Source: Triticum aestivum (taxonomy: Eukaryota; Streptophyta; Magnoliopsida; Poales; Poaceae). Taken from it: a DNA stretch of 64,000 nt. The translations under genes were made by a program, and so were the position numbers. The notes under the pieces were generated by a model. The model was not told the origin of the DNA, ran no database searches, and saw only the letters and a program-made list of their open reading frames with translations. Each line of letters starts with the position of its first letter. Positions within the stretch are counted from its first letter, which is position 1. Location: assembly GCF_018294505.1 (NCBI RefSeq), contig NC_057812.1, positions 58,958,070 through 59,022,069 of the forward strand, given 5' to 3'. This document shows, in pieces, positions 1-9,536 of the stretch.

Positions 1-823
1 GGTGAGGAGCTGGCTCGAATGTATCCCTTGTCCAGTAATTCCTTTATTTGTTTCTTCAACTCGATCAACTCGGATGGTGCCATTCTGTATGGTTTCTTGT
101 ATATGGGGTGGTTCCTGGTGCGAGCTCAATGCTGAATTCTATCTCTCGGTCTGGTGGCATGCCTGGTAGCTCTTCAGGGAATACATCTGGAAATTCACAC
201 ACTACTGGAACCTTGTTTAGCTCAGAAACGTCCACCTTATTTAATCTCGGTTGCCGGGGTATTTTTCCTTCCTTGGCTGATACTCTTATTGTCTTCCCTT
301 GGTGGTGTGTGAGAATTACGGTCCTGTTGAAACAGTCGATAAACCCCTTGTTGGTGGTTAGCCAATCCATCCCTAGAATGACATCCAGTCCTTTATTTTC
401 CAACACAATAAGATTTGCGTGAAACTCCAATCCTTCGAACTCAATGACCACATTTTGACAGTAATTCTGAGTAACTTGCTGAATCCCAGGGGACTTGATG
501 ATCATGAATTTCTCCAAAGGAAGCTTCGAAAAATTATTTTGCAAAGCAAAACTTTTCGAAATGAAAGAGTGAGAAGCTCCAGAATCAAACAAAACCATTG
601 CAGGTATTGTGTTGACAGGAAACGTACCGAGTACGATATCCGGAGCATTTTGTGCCTCCTCTTTGGTTACGTGGTTCAGATGACCCTTCCTGTGGTTATT
701 GTTGGGATTGAATTGTTTCGCTTGGGCGCGGAATTGTTGCCGCCGTTGTTCGGCTTTGGGGTTGAGTTCCTTGGCTTGGGGCACTGTTTGGCATAGTGCC
801 CTTCTTCTCCACAAGCGTAACAA
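1..823 (-). pseudogene. pol: gypsy pol: aspartic protease and N-terminus of reverse transcriptase
   Basis: The minus-strand frame 65-823 contains a retropepsin domain. The active-site motif DSGASHSF lies near 575-600, preceded by the AMVLF strand and followed by the downstream strand VILGMDWL. Further on, the linker PDVFPEELPGMPPDREIEF marks the approach to the reverse transcriptase, as in plant gypsy elements. The frame changes near base 105; the expected RT start ([18 protein letters not shown]) continues to base 1 in another frame. The protease frame overlaps the 3' end of gag in a different frame, so pol would need frameshifting or is separated by mutation. The late frame change indicates a defective copy. 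Confidence 0.9.
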
Positions 824-1709
824 GTAACGCCGGGGCGATAGGTGAATTCCTTGTCCCTTGCATGAAAATTCTTGATTTGGCGTGAGACATTGGATGAGGA
901 TTTGTGTGTCCCACCCTTTTGAAAATCTGTCCTGCTTCGGTGATTGCGAGCATGGTTAGTCTGGTCCCTTTTTCGCTTGCGGATATCTTCCAGACTGCGT
1001 CTCTCATTTTCCAGAGTAATGGCTTTGTCCACCAGTGTTTTAAAATCAGGAAAAGTGTGCACGACCAGTTGGCATTTAAGCGCGGGCGCCAGACCGTCAA
1101 GGAATTTCTCCATTTTCTTGATTTCAGTCATACGCTCTTCATTGGCGTAGCGGGACAATAGAGTAAATTGACTGTTGTAATCTGACACTGTCATGTTCCT
1201 TTGTTTGAGGTCATCGAACTCTCTCTTCTTGATTTTCATAATACTCTTAGGAATGTGTGCACCACGGAAACCTTCCTTGAAATCATCCCAGGATATGTCA
1301 TTTTCGTTGGGATGCATGTGCAGAAAATTCTCCCACCACGATGCGGAGCATACAATACCTTTTCGGGGTCTGAACATTTTGCAATAATTAATTTTCTCTC
1401 CATATCTCAAAGCCAGTCCTCGGCTTCAAGAGGCTTGTCAGTATGAGAAAATGTTTGAGGACGTGTCTTCTGTAGCTCAGATAACTTGGAATGCTGCTGA
1501 TACTGTCCATGGTGATTTCCCATGTTGATGACTTGGTTCATCATTTCACGATGTTGTTGCTGACTTTGTTCATAAAGGCGGCACATTTGGGAAAATGCCG
1601 TTTCACTGTTCTGTTGACTCGACTGCCCTTGTGTGAAATTGTTGCCTGGTTGAGTGTCATGATCTTCCTCTGGCAGAGTAGGCATGGAGCGAGTCCAAGG
1701 ACGAGACAT
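676..1709 (-). pseudogene. gag: gypsy gag (nucleocapsid/capsid), broken
   Basis: The minus-strand frame begins at 1709 (MSRPWTRSMPTLPEED) with a Q/N-rich N-terminus and ends at an in-frame TGA near 1407. Capsid-like sequence resumes in another frame (FLHMHPNENDISWDDFKEGF, then RNMTVSDYNSQFTLLSRYA) down to 676. This is the retrotransposon gag core that assembles the virus-like particle. A CCHC zinc knuckle (CYACGEEGHYAKQC) at about 780-822 is the RNA-binding nucleocapsid. The TGA near 1407 and a frame change near 1340 make this a pseudogene. It lies between the leader ORF and pol on the same strand. Confidence 0.9.
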
Positions 1710-2053
1710 TTTTCACTCTGGGGATATATTTTGTAAAATTCATAAGAAAAGCGAAGAGGGTCGCAAAAACAAATCCAAAATTGCACAAGGATGGCAATTA
1801 ATTTAAATGACCAAGATCACTTAAGAAAACAAATTGAATTGCGCACGGAGAAGGACTGCTCATTACATATCTTACACGCGGGCGATAATTATACAATACA
1901 TCACTCAGGATATGCGTACATAATCCTGACATGTTATTTAGGCTAGTGCACTTCTCCAGTTCCTACATGATGCGCAAACAGGCTACTTCTCACAACCTAT
2001 GTACATATAAACATATCATACAAGGCGGTACATTACATGGCGGCTAAGCGTAC
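1710..2053. other. Gypsy internal spacer between leader ORF and gag
   Basis: About 340 bases of A/T-biased internal retrotransposon sequence with no coding signal that I can support. It separates the end of the leader ORF (2054) from the gag start (1709) on the minus strand. Confidence 0.5.
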
Positions 2054-2854
2054 TCAGGCGGAGATGTTGATGACCTCCTTTGCCCTGCCGAGGGCGAGGC
2101 GCAGTGAGGCTGGGGACTCGACCTCCTCCTCACTAATAGGCTCCAGACGTGAAGGGCTGCGTCGGGTAGATGGAGCGGGTGCTAGGGGCGGAGCAACACG
2201 AATAGGAGTGGGCGCGAAGGGTGGTGCAGTGCGTGCTGGGGTGGGCGCAATGACTTGGTTGAACTCTTCGGTGGTAGGCAGGCGACGAGTAGGTGCATAA
2301 GATGCTGATGACGAGACCAAAGTCAGTGGCGGTGCGATGGGTAGGAGCTCCCTCCTGTTGGCAGCACAGCCATGAACTGAGTCCATGCGGGTAGCTACGA
2401 AGTCGTCCACCAGGTTGTCGAAGGCTGCCTCCAGGGCCCGGAGATACTCAATGAGCATCTCAAAAGCCTCGTCTCGTTCTCCTCTGGGGCAGGAGTATGC
2501 GTAGTGACAGGTGTAAGGCACATGGCACGGAAGATAACGGTAACGACGAGTCTTCATCACGGGGAGGACATCCCTGAGACGAGCTATCGCCTCGCGGGCT
2601 GCCATCTGCATAGCATGCCTCTCTGTAGGCATGGCTCTTCCCAAGAACCGGAAGCGGCGTAACTCACCACGCCCTCCCTTGAACTGCACCGCGGCCTGGT
2701 GCATGGTCAGACTGTCGTTGACTCGGTGCTGGCAGAGTGTGAAGACTGGGCGCACAGATGGCCCCATCGCGACCTGAACAATGAAGGAAAGAAGCTTGAC
2801 GAACCCATCGGGCACGTTGGCGAAGGTCTGAGACTCGCAGCTGTTGTCGGCCAT
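2054..2854 (-). CDS. Extra leader ORF of the gypsy element, possible dsRNA-binding-like fold
   Basis: An uninterrupted 266-codon minus-strand ORF lies between the primer-binding site and gag. The start at 2854 (MADNSCESQTFANVPDGF) is the first ATG of the frame and lies about 145 bases downstream of the PBS. Residues about 38-92 (HQAAVQFKG, then FRFLGRAMPTERHAMQMAAR, then EAIARLRDVLP) resemble the beta-beta-helix end of a double-stranded-RNA-binding domain: a hydrophobic strand, an FLG turn, then an Ala-rich helix with spaced Arg. The C-terminal third is Pro/Ala-rich and probably disordered. It is not gag, protease, RT, integrase or a known envelope type. The dsRBD resemblance is by eye only. 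This is the only long reading frame of the element in the window that remains intact. Confidence 0.6.
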   Translation of the reverse strand: MADNSCESQTFANVPDGFVKLLSFIVQVAMGPSVRPVFTLCQHRVNDSLTMHQAAVQFKGGRGELRRFRFLGRAMPTERHAMQMAAREAIARLRDVLPVMKTRRYRYLPCHVPYTCHYAYSCPRGERDEAFEMLIEYLRALEAAFDNLVDDFVATRMDSVHGCAANRRELLPIAPPLTLVSSSASYAPTRRLPTTEEFNQVIAPTPARTAPPFAPTPIRVAPPLAPAPSTRRSPSRLEPISEEEVESPASLRLALGRAKEVINISA

Positions 2855-3019
2855 CTACAAAAGTAGGCAAAAATTCTGCATGGTCAGATCATAAATTTAT
2901 GCTGACTGACAGAAAATGACTACAATTGCTAAAATATAAATTAGTTCTATCATGCTAATAACCAATTAGCGATCGCACCTAGTGGCTTCCTACAGTCAGC
3001 CTGGCTCTGGTACCAAGCT
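2855..3019 (-). other. Gypsy primer-binding site and leader
   Basis: Immediately inside the LTR the minus strand reads TGGTACCAGAGCCAGGC (2999-3015), one mismatch from the plant initiator-methionine tRNA primer sequence TGGTATCAGAGCCAGG. It starts four bases from the LTR edge at 3020. This fixes both the element's orientation and the inner LTR boundary. Confidence 0.85.
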
Positions 3020-3718
3020 TGTCACGACCGGTTTTCCAATAAAAATATTTATTGAGAAACCAATCTTTTGAGTCCAGTATGAGAGAAATCCTCCTTACTG
3101 GTAGACAAATTCTTGATACAATAAGCCAGTAGCATAAAATATATTACAGGGTCGAACTACGGTTGCTCAACCAAAATATTACAAGCACGCCAATAATTAT
3201 ACATAATGGCGGACATGACACAATGGTGTGGAGGCATACTACTGACTCGAGGATAGGGCGGTGGTGGAGAAACACAGCGGGGAGAGAGATACAAGACTCT
3301 AAGTCTGTCATCTCATCGAGCGTCGAGGTGAGGCTCGATGAATTTATTTGGTAGCGGAAGCGGATATAAAACAGTGACCAAATCCAGGGTCGCACGAGAC
3401 TGACTGGGACTCCTCTAGGTGTCGGACTCGCTATCAAACTCTTCATCCATGAGATCGCCTTCGTCAGCATCTGGCCAAATCAACAAGCCAGTGAGTACTT
3501 TGAAAGTACTCGCAAGACAGTTCGGACGTAAGATATAATAAATGCATGCATGAATGCGTCATGAATAATTCACCAATGTACATTCAAAAATTAGCATAAC
3601 AAGGTAAGTAAAAGGGAAACGGCGGTAGTCCGCCTGAAATCCCAACAAAACATAAATAAATACCGATCGGGTGTCTGAAGCGACGCCTCGAAAGGTGAAT
3701 AAATAAATATAAGGAAAT

Positions 3719-4126
3719 GATGCCACAGTCGGGCGTCTTAGCGACACCACATAAAGGGCTTTAAAGGAAATGCCACAGTCGGACGTCGGGGCGACATCAC
3801 AGAAAGGGCTTTAAAAGAAATACCACAGTCCGGCGTCTTAGTGACACCACATAAAGGGCTTTTAAAAGAAATGCCACAGTCGGACGTCGGGGCGACATCA
3901 CAGAAAGGGCTTTAAAAGAAATACCACAGTCGGGTGTCTTAGCGACACCACATAAAGTGCTTTAAAAGAAATGCCACAGTCGGACGTCGGGGTGACATCA
4001 CAGAAAGGGCTTTAAAAGAAATGCCACAGTCGGACGTCGGGGGGACATCACAGAAAGGGCTTTAAAAGAAAGTAAAATACAACAATGCCACAGTCGGACG
4101 TCTGAGCGACATCGCAGAAAGGGCTT
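3719..4126. repeat. 50-bp minisatellite inside the gypsy LTR, about 8 copies
   Basis: Units of about 50 bases beginning ATGCCACAGTCGGACGTC and ending GGGCTTTAAAAGAA recur at about 3720, 3769, 3819, 3870, 3920, 3969, 4020 and 4085. Two variants partly alternate (GTCGGGGCGACATCACAGAAA and GTCTTAGCGACACCACATAAA), suggesting amplification of a two-unit block. The last unit is separated by a short insertion. Confidence 0.9.
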
Positions 4127-5865
4127 TTATTCACAAGGAAATAATGCTCATAATAAATGTTCAATTCATGAGAATAAATGGGTTAGTCCATCCACAGGAA
4201 TAATCATTTAACCGGACTTAGCACTCATGCGATTCACTGGAGTCTCTGTCATCAAAACTGACATGTGATCAGGATAAGATAATATCGATCTAGGACATGG
4301 AATAGATGATTTGGAGGAATATATGACTCTGCAGAGTTTGTACAAAATTTTTCCCACAGCCAACGGATTTCCGTAGTCACGAAGGACTAGTTCCGTTTAC
4401 GGTATTTCGGAAGAAAACACAGCTAACCAGTACACACCCATCCTACCTCTCGATGCTAGGAATCACCCTAGACATCGTCCAAGAAAAACTTTTCAGACGG
4501 GGAGACCACAATCTCGAATAGCATGGGATCAAATTTATATACGCGCGCTCTAAGGGGTGCCCCCCTCTCGGTCCCAACCGGAAACACCCATGCCCCCTGA
4601 CCGGATGACCGGCTTTAATCCAGGGCCATGGAACCATCATCACGGCCTCTCCTTTTGGTGTGTACCAGGAAAGCGGTTTGCAACTTACTAAACCATATTC
4701 CTTGCGGAAAACATGTGGTAGTACAGGGAAGGAAATGAGAGGAACTGGACCGATACGGTTTGACACTGAAGTCACATAGTCTGGCATAAGACTGGCATGC
4801 TACGACACTGCCATCTTACCCATCCTCATGCCAACACATGGCCATTCATACTCACATCCATCCACTTATGGATCATCGAACTCACTTACCTCAATATTGC
4901 ATAAAATAACGTTCATCGATATGCTCCTCAACATGCCATGAAACTAACTAAATGCAAAACATGCCAAGACACTCATCATATCAAAAGCTCAAACATGCTT
5001 GCCTGGTTCAAAGTAGTCGGAGCCTAGCTCGGTGAAGTTCGCGGCTCCGTCACCTCCTTCGGTATCTACGGTATAAAGAAAATATATGCGCTATCGTAAA
5101 TACCAAGGGGTGCACAAAAAGTATTCCAAATATTTTTCAAATAAATCTGATAAAAAACTAGACAAAATTTTAAAGAGAACAGAAAAAGAATCAATCAAAA
5201 ATACCTTTCTGTTTAAAAGTTATAAAGGTTTTTGCCCAGGGACTCATCTGTAATGAAACAGAAAGTTCCCAGGGCTAGCTTATAAAAACAGAAACGCTTC
5301 GGCAGAAACTACGCCAGCCCAAAGGGAAAGCGCATTTGGCAGAAGGCGTTTTCAGAAAACGCTTCGTTTAGAAAGGACAGAGAGGCTGACAGCGGGTCCC
5401 GCCTGTCAGGTTTGAACTTTCAAAAGGGGGAAACGAAGCTCGTCGGCACCCGAGAGCCGCGGTGGTCGCCGGCGGAGATCCACGGCGAGGCAGGGGGATC
5501 GGAGGGTACCTCCGTGTTCAGGGCGCCATTCCGCGTCGGTTGGTGGTGGTGGTGGTCGCCGGCGAGTACCACGTCGACGGCGAGCCTGGCTCCGGCGGAC
5601 GGCGGCTCGGGTGGTTGCGGACTTCGTTGGAGAGAGCTGTGAAGATCAAATTGAGGAGGGGGTTAGGCTTCTGGTAGCTAGATGGGGTAACGGACGGGGT
5701 TTGGGCGCCGGAGACGGCCTCACCGGAGCGAATCGAGCTGGTGGCCGAGGCGGAGCGAGGCGGCCGGAGTCGAGGAAGAAGGGCCCCTCGAGGCTCTTCT
5801 AGTTGCTGGTCGGGGTCCAGTAAGGTGGTGGAGGTGTGCGGGGGCGAGAGGGAGCTTAGGGGCGC

Positions 5866-5876
5866 TATATATAGCC
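5866..5876 (-). promoter_or_regulatory. Probable TATA box of the gypsy LTR
   Basis: The minus strand reads GGCTATATATAGCGCCCC within a GC-rich block of the LTR, a classical plant TATA context. It would start transcription toward the PBS and gag. No transcript evidence is available from the sequence. Confidence 0.45.
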
Positions 5877-7158
5877 GGCCCGAGGCGGTTGCCGCGAACG
5901 GGATAAGTCCGGCGAGTGATTACGGCGGCGCTGTGGTTGGGCAGTGGGATTAGGGGCTTGGGCAACGCCGTTGAGGTCCACCGGTTCCATTTAGGTGCTA
6001 ATCGGGCTGGGATTTCGTGCTATGGGCGAGTTCGACAGAACGGGGCGGCGCGGGCCCGTCGGCGGTAGTGAGCACGTTCCGTGCTTGCCGGGCCACGGCG
6101 ACGGTGCCACGGGCGTGCGCTGGCATGCATGAGGCCACGCGGAGAGCAGAGGGGCGTTGGGCGGCGCCGAACGACGTTGAGCCGCCGTTCCGTCCCCTGT
6201 CGGCCGCCACGGGAGGTCCCGACGCCGCAGAAGACGCCTGCGAGGGCGGGCCAGCGTGCCACCGACGCCAGGAAGAGGCCAAGTGCGCGTGTGGTGCTCC
6301 AGACAGTAGGAAGAGGTGGCGAGGAACGTGCCAAGTGCACTGTGAGCATGTGTCTGAACCTCTGACGAAGAAAACGACACTGAAATCTGAATTTTCTGAA
6401 TTTGCAAAGGAACAGTGCAGCTCAGGTGTTCGACAGAATGTTTTTGGCCTCCGGGGATTTTTCCTTGAGCTGATTTTTGGTGGAGTGGCTTCTCATTGCT
6501 CCAGTAGGCTACCTGATTTTTGGTGAAATCTTTGGAGAAGTGTAGGTATGAATTTCACCAAATTTGGCAAATCTGGTCCAAACTTGCAGAGACTGAATTT
6601 TGAAAAATTTGAAAAGAGGAGGAGTGGATCAAGATGGCTCTGGGTTGTGGGTACAAAGGACTATCCAGGAGAGTTGGTTTGGGATAAAAACTCAAAGGCA
6701 AAGTGGTACTTGCTTTGAAAATCACTAAGGCTCAAAATAATTTGCAGAATTGATTTGAGGGGAAAAATAATTAGAATAAAATCCAAAACTTGCTTGGATT
6801 AGTTGGGACAGAGAACTTAGGCTGATTACAAGGAGGAGGGGAGGTTTTGGAGGGGTTTTACCACATGGGCAAAAATGCCAAGTCATGGGTGGTTTCCAAG
6901 ATATGAAAATCCCAAATTTTCATAGAGTTTCTTTTTAAAAGAAAAACAAATTAAACTCCCAAAATAATTTGAGAGGGAACCAACAGAGAAGAATTTTCAA
7001 AAGATCAAACACCACAGTTTGAAGAAAAAATAAAATCCTTGCCAAAGAAAAGAAAGTTTTTAAGAGGAAGGATTTTCTGGAAAAAAAATTTAAATGGCCT
7101 CTTTTCAAAAACCACAAAGTTTTTGATGAAAACCAAATTAAAATTTTGGAGTGTCACA

Positions 7159-8261
7159 ACAAGTCATGCCGAAATTCAAGGAAAATTTTGGCATGACCTT
7201 TGCTAAAAAGTGGACAAATCGAGCACGTGAAATTTTCCGGAATGGAAATGAATCAACATTCCGACAAAACATAGGCCTCGGCTTCATTCCCTGCAAACAA
7301 CAAAAGGCCACTTGGGCAGAATCGAACCACTTCAATGAAAAGATATAACATGACCACTTCAATGAAAAGATATAATCAACAATAAAAGGCTAGGAAGGGA
7401 TCATCTTTAAAATAAAGCTTGACTAAATTCTTTTCCTCAAAAAATAGTGGTCTTTTCAGAAATCAAAAAACTTTGCAAAATGACCTCACTAAACACTTCT
7501 CTACCTAGGACAGAACCCAAATTTTATTCTAGCCATTCCTCATTAGAAATTGACCTTATTAGAAATTGCAAATGAACTCCATTTTCTCTGAGCTCACCAA
7601 AATTTCCATGGCAAGGCCTTAGTACCTACACCCAATTTCTTCAAAAATATTCAGGCCCGTAGTCCAAATAATTAAAATTTCATTCGAATGAAATTTGGAC
7701 CAGATTCAGGTCCATAGTCCAAATAATTTTTTATAGCTAAATGCTACTGTTTTCTGTTTATAGCCTCTATTAGTTTAAAGCTAAATGCTACAATAATTTA
7801 CATACCCTCTGTTAATTTAATGCTAAATGGAATTACTGTTTAGGCATTTTCATCAAAATTTGCCTTAGCTAATTTCCTAAAAAAATTGCTCATCTTCTTT
7901 TCTAAATGCTAAAAATATGCCTACTGCCCTAAACAAATCTAGGGTTCATATGAACACCTAGGGTTCATATATATGAACATCATCAAGTAGCAACATATGA
8001 ATCGCCCTACCAGAGAGAGAGAGGGAAAGGAGGGCGGGGAGAGGAGAGGGAGAGCCTTACGGTCGGCGGCGAGGGCGGGCTCGGGCTCGGGCATCGGCGG
8101 TGAGGTTGAGGGCGGCCTCGGGCGGCGGCGATGAGGTTGAGGGCGTGCGTGATTGATGGCAGTGATAGAGGAGTTGGGGGAGTTGGGGGAATAGGGGGAG
8201 AGGGGGAAAGGACTTAGCAAAATTTTGAGCCCGCGAGCGGTTAAGTCAAACTAGCAGTAGT
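7159..8261 (-). mobile_element. CACTA transposon fragment, minus strand
   Basis: The reverse complement of 7165-7330 matches, with clear colinearity, the segment 29330-29500 of the CACTA element nested in the copia. Shared blocks include GCCTATGTTTTG, AGTGTTGATTCATTT-type sequence and TTAGCAAAGGTCATGCC. Its GC-rich leader (8040-8160) and the TTGACTTAACC block (about 8240) correspond to the leader at about 28015-28300. It is therefore a roughly 1.1-kb remnant from the left half of the same CACTA family, cut on one side by the gypsy LTR and on the other by the CACTA starting at 8262. A 29-bp direct duplication (ACCACTTCAATGAAAAGATA) occurs at about 7328-7378. No gene is intact. Confidence 0.75.
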
Positions 8262-8282
8262 CACTAGTAGAAAAAGGGGCTT

Positions 8283-8560
8283 TCGTTCGGGCCTGGCCAG
8301 CCCATTAGTCCCAGTTCTTCCACGAACCGGGACCAATGGATGCATTCGTCCCGGTTCGTGAGCCCAGGGGGCCGGCCAGGGCCTCGTGGGCATTGGTCCC
8401 GGTTCGTATGGACCCATTAGTCCCGGTTCCAGGCATGAACCAGGACCAATGGGCCTCGCTCCTGGCCCACAAACATTGGTCCCGGTTCTTGGCTCGAACC
8501 GGGACAGAAGGCTGGGCTTTGGTCCCGGTTCCAGCCATGAACCGGGACAAATGAGTTGCC
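8283..8560. repeat. Left subterminal repeat array of the CACTA
   Basis: Roughly ten copies, in both orientations, of the motif TTGGTCCCGGTTC and its complement GAACCGGGACCAA, separated by short variable spacers. Such arrays are the binding sites of the accessory TNP1-type protein in En/Spm-like elements. A TATATATA box follows at about 8562-8570. Confidence 0.85.
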
Positions 8561-8561
8561 T

Positions 8562-8571
8562 ATATATACCC
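8562..8571 (+). promoter_or_regulatory. TATA box in left CACTA arm
   Basis: GCCTATATATACC lies just inside the subterminal array, about 370 bases upstream of the small gene at 8938. The same arrangement occurs on the opposite arm (minus strand, about 17998-18006), so both arms carry an equivalent promoter firing inward. Confidence 0.5.
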
Positions 8572-8937
8572 CGTCGCTGTAGTAGAGCACTCCACAGTGC
8601 TCTGTTTTTTCTGGCCGGCGAGGAGAGGGCATTTGGGTGCTCTAGCTCACCTCCTATGCACACGAGGTGTTCGATGAAATTCCCAAGCCACGCTAGTTAA
8701 GCTTTCTCCTCTCGAAGCTCGACAGCCAAGCTCCATTTTCCCCGAGATCTGTCTAGGTTTAGCGGTCCGTCATGTCCCGTCCCCGTCTTCACCGCCATCG
8801 ATCGCTCGCGCCGATCTCGTCGCCTGCACCACTGTGGTGAGCCTCTTATCTTCTTCTGAAAGACAAAAAATTCTTACTTTAGATAGATACTTGTCTAATT
8901 TTCTTACTTTCATTATTGCTTGTGCTTATATAGTGCG

Positions 8938-9377
8938 ATGGTTTTGGTATCCGCCCCCGTCGACCCTCGTCTCGACTATGGTTCGGATGTGGTATATATT
9001 ATCTTTTATAACTATTTGGTTCATTTATTGTTTATGACAATTATGCCCATCTAGTTGACATAGATTTTATTTATGTAGGAGGTAGTTGAACCGGAAATTC
9101 CAACCGACCCTATTATCGAGTGGTTAAATTTAGTTGAAGAAGAAAACAATTACTTGAAGGAAAAAATAAAAAAATTGAGAAGATGATATTGGAGTTGCAT
9201 GTTGCGGATGTCATCAATGATCACAAGATCAAGATGGATGCAATGCGGTTGAAGATGAGAAAGATAAGAAAATATGCCATTCATACCGAGGCTTGGTATC
9301 ATTATGCCGTTTGATCAATTTTTACCTTGGTTGTGATTATGATCACATTTATTGTTGCATTGAAAGGTTTCACATAG
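8938..9377 (+). pseudogene. Tail-anchored membrane-protein gene, degraded left-arm copy
   Basis: This is the inverted partner of the intact gene at 17173-17619. Exon 1 (8938-8991) encodes MVLVSAPVDPRLDYGSDV and ends at a GT donor; the intron ends at AG (9078) and exon 2 begins EVVEPEIPTDPIIEW. In exon 2 a poly-A run is one base shorter than in the right copy and six further bases are missing, so the frame reaches a TGA near 9185. A second stop replaces the Gly codon in the AVGS motif near 9313. The exon-intron layout is otherwise conserved up to the TAG at 9377. It is clearly a decayed duplicate produced by the inverted arms. Confidence 0.8.
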
Positions 9378-9490
9378 TTTCAATGTATGGTTTAACTAGA
9401 TGCTCTGGAGAGCTATATGTTGTTCAATGAGAACTATGCATGTACTTTGTTTTTAATGTGATGATGAACTTCTATTAATTTCGTCACTTA

Positions 9491-9536
9491 TCTATCCATG
9501 AGAGCTATATGTACTAAATTGATGATGTAGCTTTGA
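9491..9536. other. Edge of left inverted arm
   Basis: Homology to the right arm fades here (left TTAATTTCGTCACTTATC against right TTAATTTGGACACTTAAT), and the tandem array begins immediately after. Confidence 0.5.

Larger units (their letters stand above)
1..7158 (-). mobile_element. Ty3/gypsy LTR retrotransposon, 5' part (runs off the window start)
   Basis: Reading the minus strand from 7158 downwards gives an LTR, a primer-binding site, a leader ORF, gag, then protease and the start of reverse transcriptase, which runs off the window at base 1. Protease followed directly by RT and a single CCHC knuckle in gag identify a plant Ty3/gypsy element. The other LTR lies outside the window, so target duplication and full length cannot be checked. 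Reading frames are broken, so this copy is not autonomous. The exact family name cannot be given from sequence alone. Confidence 0.9.
3020..7158 (-). repeat. 5' LTR of the gypsy element (4139 bp)
   Basis: The inner edge at 3020 is set by the adjacent PBS. On the minus strand the LTR would begin TGTGACACTCC at 7158 and end GGTCGTGACA at 3020, giving canonical TG...CA ends. Beyond 7158 the sequence switches to an unrelated CACTA fragment, supporting the outer edge. The LTR is unusually long. It contains a 50-bp minisatellite (3719-4126), a GC-rich block (about 5400-6350) and an AT-rich outer third (about 6550-7140). The many short frames in it on both strands lack any recognisable domain. Without the partner LTR the outer boundary is an inference. 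Confidence 0.7.

Noticed and set aside
5412..6526. Long frames on both strands in the GC-rich part of the gypsy LTR
   Set aside because: They lie within the LTR, overlap each other on both strands and show only composition-driven residues.
8241..8700. Several long overlapping frames on both strands around 8240-8700
   Set aside because: They are produced by the palindromic GGTCCCGGTTC repeats of the CACTA subterminal array and have no domain.
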